Origin: Deinococcus phoenicis
Lineage (GTDB): Bacteria; Deinococcota; Deinococci; Deinococcales; Deinococcaceae
Direction of reading: 5' to 3'
NCBI RefSeq assembly: GCF_000599865.1
Contig: NZ_JHAC01000025.1
Coordinates: 1-64,000, forward strand
Length of the DNA: 64,000 bases
Shown here: positions 19,452-40,978 of the stretch, piece after piece
Layout: every line of letters begins with the position of its first letter
Position numbering within the stretch: position 1 is the stretch's first letter
Translations under genes and position numbers: made by a program
Notes under the pieces: generated by a model
The model's input: the letters and a program-made list of their open reading frames with translations, nothing else
The model's database searches: none
What the model was told of the DNA's origin: nothing

Positions 19452-20645
19452 ATGACGCCTGCCCCAGATTCTGCCCCCGCCCCGGCCCCCTTCCCCGATC
19501 CTCAGCGGGCCTGGGCGTATCTGCCGGCCTCTCCGCTGTCCGGTGCGGCGGACGGACCGCTCTGCGGCCTGACCTTCAGCGTGAAGGACCTGTACGGCGT
19601 GGCGGGGTGGCCGCTGAGGGCCAGCACCCGCGCCCCAGTGCCCGATCTGGGCGAGAGCGTGCTAGTGCGGCGGCTGCTGGACCTGGGTGCCAGCGCCACC
19701 GGTAAGACGCACCTGCATGAGATCGCGCTGGGAATCACCGGCATGAACGGCTTCGGGGGCACGGCGCATCCCTTCCTGCCGGAGCGCGTGCCGGGCGGCA
19801 GCAGCAGCGGGGCGGCGGTGAGCGTGGCGCTCGGGCAAGTCGACTTTGCCCTGGGGACGGACACCGGCGGCAGCATCCGCGTTCCGGCGGCCTGGTGCGG
19901 CGTGGTGGGGTACAAGCCGACGAAGGACCATCCGGCCTGGAGCACCGCAGGTGTGCTGCCCCTCTCCTGGACCTGCGACCACGCCGGACCCCTGGCGCGG
20001 GACGTTTCCACCATCGTGCGCGTGCAGGAGGCGCTGACCGGGCGGCAGGTGGAGGCCCAGGCGTGGGCGGGCGTCAAGGTGGGCGTGTGGCTCCCGGAAG
20101 GTTGGGTGGACGGCACGGTACAGGAGGCCACGCACCTGTTCGCCGCACGACTGGCGGGCCTGGGGGCCACGCTGGAAGCCGTTACCTTCCCGGATGTCCT
20201 CGACGCCTACTCCCCCATCGTGCTGAGTGAGGCGGCGCGGGTTCACGCGGAGGCGCTGCGGCAGGCCGACCCCGGCTTTCTGCCTTTCACCCTCGCCTCG
20301 CTGCGGCAGGGCCAGGCGCTGACGGAAGCGGAGGTGCAGGCGGCGTTCGAGCGGAGGGCAGCCTACCGCACACGGCTGGACGACCTGCTCACCCGCTTCG
20401 ACGTGCTGCTGGCCCCCGCCGTGCCCACCCCGCCCCCGCTGACCGGGCAGGAAGAGGCCGAAGTGCAGGAGGGCCGGGTTCCCCTACGCCGCGCCGTGCT
20501 GCGCCTCACCGCGCCGTTCAGCCTGCTGGGAGCGCCCACCGCTGTCCTCCCCTCCTCCGCCCCATTCGTAGGCCTGCAACTGGTGGGGCGGCACGGCCAG
20601 GACAACCGGTTGCTGGGTCTGGCGCTGGGACTGGAAGGCCAATAG
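19452..20645 (+). CDS. amidase, amidase-signature family
   Basis: A 397-residue serine amidase. The Ser-cisSer-Lys triad can be placed: Lys in FSVKDLYG (about residue 45), Ser in [10 protein letters not shown] (about 116-125), and Ser in [12 protein letters not shown] (about 137-148). The family cleaves amide bonds of small amides or forms Glu-tRNA amidotransferase subunit A, but the short length and divergent C-terminus argue against GatA. A second, longer amidase is at 38531..39967. Substrate unknown. Confidence 0.85.
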   Translation: MTPAPDSAPAPAPFPDPQRAWAYLPASPLSGAADGPLCGLTFSVKDLYGVAGWPLRASTRAPVPDLGESVLVRRLLDLGASATGKTHLHEIALGITGMNGFGGTAHPFLPERVPGGSSSGAAVSVALGQVDFALGTDTGGSIRVPAAWCGVVGYKPTKDHPAWSTAGVLPLSWTCDHAGPLARDVSTIVRVQEALTGRQVEAQAWAGVKVGVWLPEGWVDGTVQEATHLFAARLAGLGATLEAVTFPDVLDAYSPIVLSEAARVHAEALRQADPGFLPFTLASLRQGQALTEAEVQAAFERRAAYRTRLDDLLTRFDVLLAPAVPTPPPLTGQEEAEVQEGRVPLRRAVLRLTAPFSLLGAPTAVLPSSAPFVGLQLVGRHGQDNRLLGLALGLEGQ

Positions 20646-20722
20646 GAACCCCGAGTGAATCGTTAAGTGATTCAATCCGGGTGGGAGGAGCAGCGTCCTC
20701 ATGCGCGTCTGTTCGCGACGAT

Positions 20723-20820
20723 GCGAGAAGGAGAGAAGACGGGTTCCGGGAGATGGATGGACTGCCGGCAGTGTGCCTCCTGGCGCTGTCCCGGAAGGAA
20801 AGGAATCGGACGGAACCCGT
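20723..20820. repeat. left arm of a roughly 100-bp inverted-repeat pair around 20834..21652
   Basis: This segment is the approximate reverse complement of 21652..21751. A 25-base core (20782-20806, containing CCCGGAAGGAAAGGAA) is perfectly inverted at 21668-21692, and GGGAGATGG and GCGAGAAGGAG also match outside the core. It covers the region immediately upstream of the next gene. Confidence 0.7.
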
Positions 20821-20833
20821 ATAAGGTGGGTTC

Positions 20834-21652
20834 ATGAAACGGCCCCTGCTCCTCCTTCCGGTTCTGCTGGCGCTCCTCCCGGCGGCGAACGCCGCGCCCC
20901 AACCCCTGAAGTGGGGCAACCTGACCGTGACAGTCACGCCCCGCCCGGCAGAGAACTTTGACGCCGAGGCACAGGCCACCGTGAAGAACGGCACCCGGAC
21001 AGTGCTGACCGTGAAGGGGTGGAACGTGTCGGCGGAGTTGCAACCGCTGCGGCCCGGCGGCCTGCCGGAACTGGTCCTGACCGGGTATTCGGGCGGCGCG
21101 CACTGCTGCTCGACCTATTACGTCTTCACGCAAGATACGGGCAGCGTGGAGAATCTGGCGGTCATCGAGGCCGGAAACTATGGCCTGAGGTTCACGGATC
21201 TGAACGGCGACGGGACGAAGGAACTGCTGCTGGCGAGCGATACCCTCGCGTATTACGACTGGAGCTATGCGGTGAGTCCGGCGCTGCTGACGGTTCTGGG
21301 TTGGGACGGCGTGCGCCTGGCCGACCGCACCCGCGCCTACGCGTATGTCCCCGCGCAGGAGGCGGCACGGAATCTGCGCGAGTTGCTCGCTGGGCTGCAA
21401 CAATCCGGCACCGCCCAGGACATCCTGAAGGCCCAGCTGGGCGGCTACTACGCGAACATGCTGCTGGCCGGACAGGGCACCCAGGCCGAACAGATGCTCA
21501 GGACGCAGGTCTTCACGAAGTCGGCCCCGCTGCGCGACTGGTTCCGCCAGCACCGGACGGGTCTGATCAACGCGGCCTATGCCCAGCCGGAGGGCCGCGT
21601 GCAGGCCGTGGACAGCGCCACCTACCCGCTGAAAGGGCCGAACGAACCCTAA
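20834..21652 (+). CDS. secreted protein between inverted repeats, unknown function
   Basis: A 272-residue exported protein with signal MKRPLLLLPVLLALLPAANA (cleavage after about residue 20; no lipobox). The mature part contains SGGAHCCSTYYVFT and the Asp-rich loop DLNGDGTKELLLA, resembling the calcium-binding loop of FG-GAP/VCBS-type repeats. The C-terminal half is helical. It is flanked on both sides by the arms of an inverted repeat (20723..20820 and 21652..21751). TATAAG lies 8 nt before the ATG, within the repeat-derived region. No family assigned. Confidence 0.65.
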   Translation: MKRPLLLLPVLLALLPAANAAPQPLKWGNLTVTVTPRPAENFDAEAQATVKNGTRTVLTVKGWNVSAELQPLRPGGLPELVLTGYSGGAHCCSTYYVFTQDTGSVENLAVIEAGNYGLRFTDLNGDGTKELLLASDTLAYYDWSYAVSPALLTVLGWDGVRLADRTRAYAYVPAQEAARNLRELLAGLQQSGTAQDILKAQLGGYYANMLLAGQGTQAEQMLRTQVFTKSAPLRDWFRQHRTGLINAAYAQPEGRVQAVDSATYPLKGPNEP

Positions 21653-21751
21653 GACGGCTTCCGTCCCATTCCTTTCCTTCCGGGACAGCGCCGGAAGCCA
21701 CACTGCCGGAGGTTAAGCCATCTCCCGGAATCCGTCTGTTCTCCTTCTCGC
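21652..21751. repeat. right arm of the inverted-repeat pair
   Basis: Approximate reverse complement of 20723..20820, beginning at the last base of the stop codon of the enclosed gene. The perfect 25-base core is at 21668-21692. From 21752 to 21890 there is no gene; I see only a TTGAACCACTCCG...GATTCAACCGG pattern that may be more repeat sequence. Confidence 0.7.
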
Positions 21752-21901
21752 GTCCGCTCGGATTGAACCACTCCGTCAAAGATTCAACCGGAGTTCGTCT
21801 CAGGCGCAAGGTGGGTCCTCTGTCCGTGCCTGGCCTGAGCGTTCCCCGCCCCCGCAAAGCCGCCGTCAGACACATTTCATGAGGGCCGCTTAAGCTCCGG
21901 C

Positions 21902-22378
21902 ATGCGCTTTTCCGTCCTGCACCGCGTCCTGCCCGCCGCCGCGCTTCTCACTGCCCTGACGGGCTGCGCCTTCGGCGCGTACATCGGTGCGAACACGCCG
22001 CTTGAGCGGGCCATCAACGGCACCTACGAGGGCATCGGCGTGGGCGGCACGGGGCGGGTGCCCTACCGCCTGATCCTGTACGTGCAGGAACGTGAGGGCC
22101 GCGCCAGCGGCGTCATCACCAATCTGGAAAGCCATAAGGCCTACGCCGTGAGCGGTCAGTTCAGGCGGGCCGGGCCGGGCGGCAACATCGACGTGAATCT
22201 GTACGAGGACGGCGACAAGCTGCGCGGCACCCTGCGGGCCGAGATCACGGGCACGAAACTCAGCGGCGTCCTGCGCACGGTGCTGCTGGGCAAGGAACTG
22301 CTGGGGTACACGGTAAATCTGGACAAACAGGTGGAGGGGGCCGCCATGCCCATCTCCCCGGCACCCGGCACGCCCTGA
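21902..22378 (+). CDS. putative lipoprotein
   Basis: A 158-residue protein with signal and lipobox (ALTGC, Cys about residue 21). The mature part starts [22 protein letters not shown] and continues as alternating beta-like segments ([25 protein letters not shown]). It is similar in overall plan to 9752..10225. ATG 21902 is preceded by TAAGCT at 21891-21896, 5 nt away. Function unknown. Confidence 0.7.
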   Translation: MRFSVLHRVLPAAALLTALTGCAFGAYIGANTPLERAINGTYEGIGVGGTGRVPYRLILYVQEREGRASGVITNLESHKAYAVSGQFRRAGPGGNIDVNLYEDGDKLRGTLRAEITGTKLSGVLRTVLLGKELLGYTVNLDKQVEGAAMPISPAPGTP

Positions 22379-22458
22379 ACGCTAGAATCTCCCCCGCCCG
22401 CTGCCCCAGGCGGCGCGTGAAGGCCCCGGAATCCCTCCGCCAGGCCGAGGAGAGAGAA

Positions 22459-23838
<1,380 letters not shown>

Positions 23839-23979
23839 ATGCAGCGCGCGGAAGGTCGGGGCCGAGACCAGCTCCGGCCTTCCGCGTTCAGGGAACGGAG
23901 AGGGGCAGGTGAGGGACGAGGCTTCCCCGGCGGAAGCGCGAGGGCCGGACGGCACTCCGGCCATCAGCCCTCGTGCCCC

Positions 23980-24426
23980 TCAGCGGACCGTGATGGTAAA
24001 GGTGGGCGTCACCACGTCGAGCACCTTGACGTCGCCCTGGGGTTGCCCACCCGGCGCGAGCCGGACCCGGGGCCTGGCCCACGCCTGCACCGTCCGGGTG
24101 CCGACGGGCAGCGCCACCGTCAGCGACGCCGAAAGGCGCTCGCCCACACGCCACAGCCGGGGGGGAAGGATGGACGCCACACAGGGCTGATCGGCGTTGG
24201 AGGCCGACAGGTCGTTCGGCACCGGCAGCACATTGAAGCCCGCCGTGAAGGGGCGGGGGCAACCGTCTTCCAGCAGCAGGTCATACGGCCCGGTATTGAC
24301 GACCGTCACCGTGAGTTGGCTGCCCTGGAGGGTCGCCTGTGCGGCCAGCGACGACTTCGGGGTGGTGGTGGCGGGGGCACACGCCGTCAGCAGGCCCAGC
24401 ACCAGAACGCCAGCAAGTTGCCTCAT
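23980..24426 (-). CDS. putative lipoprotein
   Basis: A 148-residue exported protein. I chose ATG 24426 because it starts the signal MRQLAGVLVLGLLTAC with lipobox LTAC (Cys about residue 16); the open frame upstream adds no signal. The mature part (LQGSQLTVTVVNTGPYDLLLEDGC...) looks like a beta-sandwich of the intracellular-proteinase-inhibitor or DUF4232 type, but this is only resemblance. Two further Cys may form a disulfide. No function assigned. Confidence 0.65.
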   Translation of the reverse strand: MRQLAGVLVLGLLTACAPATTTPKSSLAAQATLQGSQLTVTVVNTGPYDLLLEDGCPRPFTAGFNVLPVPNDLSASNADQPCVASILPPRLWRVGERLSASLTVALPVGTRTVQAWARPRVRLAPGGQPQGDVKVLDVVTPTFTITVR

Positions 24427-24531
24427 CCCTCCAGCATGAACTTCGGGCAGCACGCCTGTATTTGTGTTCCCCTCACGTTCTCTCAAGGCCCCATCACCCT
24501 GACGTCAGATTCACCCGGCACAGTGAGAGGT

Positions 24532-25020
24532 ATGAAAAAGATGCTGCTGGGAGCGGTGGGATTGAGTGCGGTGCTGGCGAGTTGCGGGAGTGTCACGGTG
24601 GACGACAGCCTGGGGATCCGCAGCCAGTACCAGCTTTCCACGGATGTGACAGACGTCAACACCGGAAGGGTCCTCAAGCAGGGAACCTACGTGATCTGCG
24701 ACAACAAGAACACCAACGTCGAACTGAATGTCAGCTGGACTGCGGGGACCAGCGCCATCAATCTGCTGGCCTACGGCGAGTATTACGGCGAAGGGAAATA
24801 CCTCGCCAACTATAAGTTGAACTCGGCCGCTCCCGGCAGCGCGGCTCTGACCTTCACCGTTGGGGCCTTTACCGCGCCTCAGAGCATCATCGTGAATCCG
24901 GTGACGACCGTGAACGTCAAGGGATACACCCGCCTGGCGGCCCAGGCCGTCGACCTCCAGGGCAATACGGGCAGCGTTCAGCAGTCCTCCTACGTGCTCC
25001 CGGTGGTGGACTGCCTGTAA
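24532..25020 (+). CDS. putative lipoprotein
   Basis: A 162-residue exported protein with signal [18 protein letters not shown] (lipobox LASC, Cys about 18). The mature part has an internal Cys at TYVICDN and a Cys-Leu at the extreme C-terminus, which could form a disulfide. The pattern is beta-rich. I chose ATG 24532, after GTGAGAGG; the long frame upstream is not coding. A convergent terminator follows. Unknown function. Confidence 0.65.
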   Translation: MKKMLLGAVGLSAVLASCGSVTVDDSLGIRSQYQLSTDVTDVNTGRVLKQGTYVICDNKNTNVELNVSWTAGTSAINLLAYGEYYGEGKYLANYKLNSAAPGSAALTFTVGAFTAPQSIIVNPVTTVNVKGYTRLAAQAVDLQGNTGSVQQSSYVLPVVDCL

Positions 25021-25034
25021 GCCCCGCCAGCAAC

Positions 25035-25072
25035 AAGGCCGCCCCAGCACGGAGGCGGCCCTTCTTCTTTTC
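25035..25072 (+). terminator. intrinsic terminator after 24532..25020
   Basis: AAGGCCGCC (25035-25043) pairs with GGCGGCCTT-type arm (25054-25062, GGCGGCCCT with end mismatch), followed by TTCTTCTTTT. It sits between convergent genes. Confidence 0.8.
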
Positions 25073-25077
25073 CCCGC

Positions 25078-26679
<1,602 letters not shown>

Positions 26680-26755
26680 AGGCTCCAGTCTAGCGCCGGA
26701 GCGGAGCGCCGCCAGTCCCTCCCCAGAAACGCGGTATCCGTCACAATAGGCGGAC

Positions 26756-27544
26756 ATGGACGCTTTCTGGCTGGCCGTCACGACCCTGGGACGTGACGAG
26801 GTATTCATCGTGGTGCTCGCGCTGTACACCTGGCTGGTGAACCCGCGCGGGGGCCGGAACCTGGGCAGCGCGTTCGCCCTCTCGTATCTGGTGAACAGCG
26901 CCCTGAAATACGGGTTCAATCTCCCCCGTCCCTTCAGCAGTGACCCGGCGGTGGCAAGTGAGGCGGCGCGGGCGACGGCGGGTGGCCCCGGTTTGCCCAG
27001 CGGCCACGCACAGATGGCCGCTACGCTCTGGGGGGGCATCGCGGCGCAGGTCGGGCGCAGGGGCATGTGGGCAGCCGCGCTGCTGCTGATCGCGTTGATC
27101 GCCGTCTCGCGGCTCGCGCTGCACGTCCACTACCCCAGCGACGTGATCGTGGGGCTGCTGCTGGGCGCGGCCTTTGCCTCGCTGGCGGCGAGTGGGTACT
27201 TTCCGCAGCAAGGCGCGCTGCGCTGGCTGGTGCCCGTCCTCCTGCTGGCCCTGGCCGCCTTCCTCCCGGCGGGCACGCCGCGCGAGTACGGGACGGGGCT
27301 GGGGTTGCTGGCGGGCTTCTGGTTCGCGCGGCCCGACTTTGCGCCGCCGCGTGACGTGGCAGGCCGCATCACCGTGGGGCTGCTGGGCCTGCTGATCGTG
27401 TTCGCCGTGTTCTTCGGGCTGGGGGCGCTGCCGCAGTCGGTCAAGGACATCGGGCTGGTGCGGGCGCTGCGGTATGCCGTGCTGGTGCTGGTGGCGGTGG
27501 AAGGGGTGCCGCTGTTGCTGCGGCGGTGGCTACCGAGGGCTTGA
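26756..27544 (+). CDS. PAP2-family membrane phosphatase
   Basis: A 262-residue polytopic membrane protein with the acid phosphatase/vanadium-haloperoxidase signature: KYGFNLPRP (about residues 59-67), GLPSGHAQM (about 81-89) and [16 protein letters not shown] (about 118-133). The His and Arg of these motifs form the active site. Likely dephosphorylates a lipid phosphate such as undecaprenyl diphosphate or phosphatidate. C-terminal half adds further helices. Divergent from the ABC gene. Confidence 0.88.
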   Translation: MDAFWLAVTTLGRDEVFIVVLALYTWLVNPRGGRNLGSAFALSYLVNSALKYGFNLPRPFSSDPAVASEAARATAGGPGLPSGHAQMAATLWGGIAAQVGRRGMWAAALLLIALIAVSRLALHVHYPSDVIVGLLLGAAFASLAASGYFPQQGALRWLVPVLLLALAAFLPAGTPREYGTGLGLLAGFWFARPDFAPPRDVAGRITVGLLGLLIVFAVFFGLGALPQSVKDIGLVRALRYAVLVLVAVEGVPLLLRRWLPRA

Positions 27545-27694
27545 GGGGCGTCTGGGGCTGCGCAGCAGAGGGCAGGGGGAGTTCTTCGCTGGGTTCGGCA
27601 AGAGTTGTTCCCTGAGGCGGCGGGGTTGCCTGGAGCGGGAACGTATCCGGCCTCGATGCTGACGCGCCGAACGGCTCGGCGGCCACCGACGGAC

Positions 27695-27739
27695 ATGGAA
27701 AAGACAGGGGGGCGGGAGCTGTCCCACACGCTCCCGCCC
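27695..27739 (-). terminator. intrinsic terminator of pgi
   Basis: On the minus strand GGGCGGGAGC (27739-27730) pairs with GCTCCCGCCC (27719-27710); a short CTGTCTTTTCC tail follows. From 27545 to 27694 no gene is seen. Confidence 0.65.
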
Positions 27740-27764
27740 GCCCCACTTACAGCACTCCGCCCCC

Positions 27765-29444
<1,680 letters not shown>

Positions 29445-29650
29445 TTTCCGAGCATACCAGCGGCCCCGAACCTGCCCGGACGGCACCTCCAGGTATGAAG
29501 GGACCGAAAAGGCCCCCTTCACCTCGCAACTGTCAGGTGGGCGCGTTCCGAATCCCGGACCGCAGGGATGGAAACCGGGGGCTGCCCGCGCTTGAATGAC
29601 AGCCGTACTGCTTCCCACTCCTGTCCCCTTCCCCGAAAGGAACGTCCGTC

Positions 29651-32334
<2,684 letters not shown>

Positions 32335-32385
32335 ATGGGGCGGGAACGCGGAGGCTCCGCCTGGCCGCGTCCTCGCCCGTCCGGG

Positions 32386-33072
<687 letters not shown>

Positions 33073-33218
33073 GCCCTCAGGGTAGCGCCGGGCGGCAGGT
33101 TCTCCCAGTCCCTTCCCTCACGGTTGGGCGGCGGTTGTCTTGACTGCGGCCCGGGCGGGCCAGCCCCCACTCGGGTCACCAGCGGCACCCGGGTCCAGTC
33201 TGAAACGGGCCTTTCTGC

Positions 33219-33246
33219 TACCCTGTCTCTACCTAACGAGCGTTTG
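33219..33246 (+). promoter_or_regulatory. promoter -10 and 14-bp palindromic operator of the large mutase subunit
   Basis: TACCCT (33219-33224) is a plausible -10 box. CTAACGAGCGTTTG (33233-33246) fits CNAACGNNCGTTNG and would overlap the transcription start. GGAGGT at 33260-33265 is the ribosome site. The arrangement mirrors the small-subunit gene at 8151..8175. Confidence 0.75.
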
Positions 33247-33271
33247 GTTCCGTCCCTTCGGAGGTCCCTGC

Positions 33272-34918
<1,647 letters not shown>

Positions 34919-34941
34919 CGGTTGTGGGATGTGGGTTGTAG

Positions 34942-34995
34942 GGAAAAGAGGAAGGTGGGCCATGCCAGTTCGGGCAGCCCACCTTCCTCTTTTCC
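34942..34995. terminator. bidirectional terminator between the mutase gene and glgC
   Basis: A perfect 19-bp stem (34942-34960 with 34977-34995, arms ending AGGAAGGTGGGC and GCCCACCTTCCT). AAAA/TTTT tracts lie within the arms, so it serves both convergent genes. A minor inner hairpin TGCC...GGCA is in the loop. Confidence 0.88.
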
Positions 34996-35018
34996 TAATC
35001 CCCAACCCCTCTAACGCT

Positions 35019-36260
<1,242 letters not shown>

Positions 36261-36513
36261 ATGCTTCCCCCCTTGAGAGCCGCCGGGAGGCGGCATAACC
36301 GGGACCTGTCAGGGTCCGTGACCGAACGCCCCCTGGAGGATTCAGGCTCTGCGGGGGCGCAGTGGCGGTGGTGCTCAGGGTCCAGTGTAACGGGTCGGAC
36401 GGGACCGCCCGAACCGCCCCCGAAGCGGCAGGCGGACTATGAAGAACAGATGGAGGCCGGCAAAAGCTCGCCGGGCAGCGCTGTTTCGACCGTCCAGCCT
36501 CCGTCCCCTCACC

Positions 36514-37425
36514 TCACGGCGCCGTGGAATCTGCCAGAAAGGCGGCCAATGTCCCGGCCACCTCATCTGCGGCCAGGGGAGCAGCGTCCAGCTGGGTCCT
36601 GGTCCAGGTCAGCTGCCTCTTGGCGTATTGCCGTGTGGCGAGCGTGATCCGCCGGGCGGCCTCCTCCGGCGCGAGGGTGCCCGCGTGGACCGCCAGCGCC
36701 TCCCGGTAACCGAGGGCCTGCCAGGCGGTCGGGCGCGGCGTCTGCTCGGGTGACACCTGCGCGGCGAGCCAGGCGGCCTCCTGCGGCCAGCCCTGGGCCA
36801 GCATGGCGTCCACACGGGCGGCGGTGCGGGCTTCCAGCTCGGGCCAGGGCCGCGTGAAGGCAAAGACGCGGGTGCGGAAGGCCGGAGGGCTGTACCCGAA
36901 CTCGCCGGGAAACTTTCCGGTGCGGCGGTACACCTCCAGCGCCCGCACGACCCGGCGCGGGTTGCGTTCCAGGCGTGCGGCTTCGGCGGGCCGGGCGGCC
37001 TGCACCTCGGCCAGCAGGGCGTCCAGGCCCCGCGCGGCCAGGTCGGCTTCCACCTCGGCGCGCAGGCATGGGTCGGCAGGCGGCGTGAGCGGCAGCCCGC
37101 GCAACAGGGCCGAGAGGTAAAAGCCGGTCCCCCCCACCACCAGCGGCAGCCGGCCACGCGCCAGGACAGCCTTGATCGCGGTTTCCGCCTCACGGACGTA
37201 GCGGGCCACGTCGTAATCCTCCGTCACGTCGGCCACGTCGAGGAGGTGGTGCGGCACCTGCGCGCGTTCGGCGGGGGTCGGCTTGGCCGTGCCGATGTCC
37301 AGCCCCCGGTACACCGTGAAGGCATCTGCCGCGACCACTTCCAGCCCGAACTGCCGCGCCAGCCGCAGCGCCAGCGCCGTTTTGCCCGCCGCCGTCGGGG
37401 CCGTGAGGATGGGGACGCACGTCAC
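36514..37425 (-). CDS. miaA: tRNA dimethylallyltransferase
   Basis: A 303-residue MiaA that isopentenylates A37 of tRNAs reading codons starting with U; the product is used by MiaB. P-loop ILTAPTAAGKTALA at the N-terminus, DIGTAKPTPAE, and GGTGFYLSALLRGL are diagnostic. The long open frame runs to 37797, but its first 124 codons are repeat sequence (37436..37664). I chose GTG 37425, the last start before the P-loop. That leaves only about 11 bp between the start codon and the repeat, so promoter and leader must lie in or beyond the repeat. Confidence 0.9.
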   Translation of the reverse strand: MTCVPILTAPTAAGKTALALRLARQFGLEVVAADAFTVYRGLDIGTAKPTPAERAQVPHHLLDVADVTEDYDVARYVREAETAIKAVLARGRLPLVVGGTGFYLSALLRGLPLTPPADPCLRAEVEADLAARGLDALLAEVQAARPAEAARLERNPRRVVRALEVYRRTGKFPGEFGYSPPAFRTRVFAFTRPWPELEARTAARVDAMLAQGWPQEAAWLAAQVSPEQTPRPTAWQALGYREALAVHAGTLAPEEAARRITLATRQYAKRQLTWTRTQLDAAPLAADEVAGTLAAFLADSTAP

Positions 37426-37435
37426 AGGCGCGATT

Positions 37436-37664
37436 CTAGAGCCTTTGTCAAAAAGAGACCTTCTTTTTGACCGAGCGGGCGGGCAGGCGTCCTCAAGGGG
37501 AGGGCAGGCTTGCTCAAGCGAGTCCGTTCTGACCGACAGTCCGTTCTGCCCAAGACAGCGAGTGCAAGAGGGAGAGCGTTTGGGACTTGCAAAGCTGCGA
37601 AGCAGAGAATGGAACCGTTGGAGGCGCTTTCCCCAGGGCGGTGTAATTCGGACAAATGCTCTAG
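37436..37664. repeat. 229-bp MITE-like element abutting the miaA start
   Basis: CTAGAGCCTTTGTC (37436-37449) and GACAAATGCTCTAG (37651-37664) are inverted repeats matching at 13 of 14 positions and akin to those of 6382..6523. Inside lies GGGACTTGCAAAGCTGCGA at 37582, part of a 26-base block also found at 63139-63164 with one difference. No credible ORF. Confidence 0.65.
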
Positions 37665-37759
37665 GGCGCCGCTCGGCCCAGCTCCAGACCGGGAGAACCT
37701 TCTTCCCTCCAGCCCGAAGCCGGGCCATTCGCCCCGGGCCGGGTGGTAGCGTATGGCCC

Positions 37760-38155
37760 ATGAACGAGCCGGTTCTTGCCCGCCTCCAGCAGCTCATGAC
37801 CCTCCGCGAGGAGGTCGAGACGCTCGGCCTGGGGGGTCCCTGGACACCGCCCGCCGACTGGGTGGATCAGGGCACCCACCTGCTGCTGCTGCTCGATGTC
37901 CCGGGCGTGGATGCCGGAACCCTGGAACTGCATGAGGAGGACGGCACCGTGACGGTCGCGGGCCGCCGCGAGGCTGCCGAACGCCTCCTGAGTGCCGAGC
38001 GCCCCACCGGAACCTTTACCCGGACCCTCACCTTCCCGGAAGTGGTCATTCCGCAAAGTGGTCAGGCCAGCCTGAACGCCGGGGTGCTGAGCGTCCGCTT
38101 CGAGAAACGCCGCCCGACCATCGACGTGAATGCGAGCGACGCGAACCGGGCCTGA
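37760..38155 (+). CDS. Hsp20/alpha-crystallin-like small heat-shock protein
   Basis: A 131-residue protein with the alpha-crystallin domain: LLLLLDVPGVDAGTLELHEE (about residues 42-61), VTVAGRRE, FTRTLTFPEVV and the GVLSVRFEKR strand near the end. The I-x-I-type tail is weak (IDVNASDANRA). It is short for Hsp20. ATG 37760 is 7 nt after TAGCGT (37747-37752). An upstream repeat element ends about 95 bp before it. I see no clear HAIR operator at this promoter. Confidence 0.82.
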   Translation: MNEPVLARLQQLMTLREEVETLGLGGPWTPPADWVDQGTHLLLLLDVPGVDAGTLELHEEDGTVTVAGRREAAERLLSAERPTGTFTRTLTFPEVVIPQSGQASLNAGVLSVRFEKRRPTIDVNASDANRA

Positions 38156-38206
38156 GAGGCCTTCGGCGTTGTGTCTTCCCCTCCGTGCCGCCCGCACGGC
38201 GCAGTG

Positions 38207-38238
38207 ACCGCAAAAAGCCCCACCCGGAGGTGGGGGCT
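38207..38238 (-). terminator. intrinsic terminator of tRNA-Val
   Basis: On the minus strand AGCCCCCACC (38238-38229) pairs with GGTGGGGCT (38224-38216), followed by TTTTTG. It sits 5 bp after the tRNA 3' end. Confidence 0.8.
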
Positions 38239-38242
38239 GGGA

Positions 38243-38317
38243 TGGTGGGCGGTGAGGGATTCGAACCCCCGACCCGTCGCGTGTAAAGCGAAAGCTCTCC
38301 CGCTGAGCTAACCGCCC
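38243..38317 (-). tRNA. tRNA-Val (UAC)
   Basis: A 75-nt tRNA. Acceptor GGGCGGT at the 5' end (38317-38311) pairs with ACCGCCC (38253-38247); CCA is encoded. D-arm TTAGCTCAGCGGGAGAGC, anticodon loop TTTACAC giving UAC, and GTTCGAATC T-loop are clear. The region 38318-38530 downstream on the plus strand holds no gene I can support. Confidence 0.97.
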
Positions 38318-38530
38318 CTGTCCCCGTGTCAGGACCACCCACGGGGGGCAGCCCGCCCATGCTAGTCGGACGGGCGCAGCCGGTCAAGCGGTCACAGGGT
38401 TTCCGTCCAACCGGTTAGCAAATCGGGAGTGTGCCGCCGTAAGAACGCCTTTCCTGAAAACCGTTTTTCCTGCTCCTCTGGTCGGGCCGAACCGTTAGGG
38501 TCACTGTCCAACCCGAATCCATCATCCGGA

Positions 38531-39967
<1,437 letters not shown>

Positions 39968-40036
39968 AGAGGCAGTCTAGGCCACATCTACCCCGCCTCC
40001 GGCCCGTCTGGAACGCGGTGCGCTAGCCTGCCTCCC

Positions 40037-40960
40037 ATGAGCGACAGGGGGACGGTGCCGCAGGAGGCAGGGCAGGCCGCAGGACAGGAGCAGAGGGAAG
40101 CACCGGCGAGCGCGCCGCACCTGACGGTCGCCTTTCAGGGCAATCCCGGCGCTTATGGCGAGATCGCGGCGCTGCACGCCCTCGCCAGCGCAGGCATTCC
40201 CCACGCGGGCGTCACCACGCGCGGCTTTCCCACCTTCCACGAGGTCGCGCGGGCGGTCGAGAGCGGCGAGGCTGACTACGGCGTGTTGCCGGTCGAGAAC
40301 AGCCTGATGGGCGCCATCCACCAGGCGATCGACCTCCTGACCGAAATCGACCTGCACGTGGCGGGCGAGGTGGTGGTCCGCGTTACCCACTGCCTGATGG
40401 CGCTGCCCGGCGTGCGGCTGGAGGACGTGCGGAAGGTCGCCAGCCAGCAGCCCGCGCTGGACCAGTGCACCGGCCTGATTCGTAAGTACGGCCTGCAACC
40501 CGTCGCCGCGCACGACACCGCCGGAAGTGCCAAGGACCTCGCGGCGCGGGGGGCGCGTGACGAGGCCGCCATCGCTTCCGCCCGCGCCGCCGAGCTGTAC
40601 GGCCTGGAGATTCTGGCCCGCGAGATCGAGGACGAACCTTTCAACTTCACGCGCTTCATGCTGCTGTCGCGGCAGGAACCCGCCCCCGCCGACGTGCCGC
40701 ACAAGACCAGTCTGGTCTTTGCCGTGCGCCACACCCCCGGCTTTCTGGTCGAGACCCTGAACGAGCTGCGCGGCCTGAACCTCTCGCGCATCGAGTCGCG
40801 CCCACGCCGTGACCGCGCCTGGAGCTACCTGATGTACGTGGACATCGAGGGGAGCGCCCGCGACCCGCAGGTGGCCCAGGCCCTCGCCGGGGTGCTGAGA
40901 AAGGCCAGTTACGCGAAGATCATCGGGAGTTATCCGGCGGCGCGGGAAACGGTGGGGTGA
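40037..40960 (+). CDS. pheA: prephenate dehydratase
   Basis: A 307-residue monofunctional prephenate dehydratase, converting prephenate to phenylpyruvate for phenylalanine synthesis. Catalytic region: [33 protein letters not shown], and [12 protein letters not shown] in place of the usual N-x-TRF. The C-terminal ACT domain has [19 protein letters not shown] and the ESRP motif ([13 protein letters not shown]) that binds Phe for feedback. Extra N-terminal residues 1-30 are low complexity. ATG 40037 has TAGCCT 7 nt upstream. Confidence 0.95.
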   Translation: MSDRGTVPQEAGQAAGQEQREAPASAPHLTVAFQGNPGAYGEIAALHALASAGIPHAGVTTRGFPTFHEVARAVESGEADYGVLPVENSLMGAIHQAIDLLTEIDLHVAGEVVVRVTHCLMALPGVRLEDVRKVASQQPALDQCTGLIRKYGLQPVAAHDTAGSAKDLAARGARDEAAIASARAAELYGLEILAREIEDEPFNFTRFMLLSRQEPAPADVPHKTSLVFAVRHTPGFLVETLNELRGLNLSRIESRPRRDRAWSYLMYVDIEGSARDPQVAQALAGVLRKASYAKIIGSYPAARETVG

Positions 40961-40978
40961 GGCTTTGCTCGTCCGCGT

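Noticed and set aside
20834..21652. Gene in the inverted-repeat unit as a transposase
   Set aside because: It has a clear signal peptide and a Ca-binding-type loop, with no DDE or HUH pattern.
37480..37540. CTCAAG and CTTGCTCAAG motifs upstream of hsp20 as an HspR operator
   Set aside because: Half-sites are badly spaced and lie inside the repeat element, more than 200 bp from the start codon.
37426..37797. N-terminal extension of miaA by 124 codons
   Set aside because: The extension is repeat-element sequence; the P-loop of MiaA should lie near the N-terminus.
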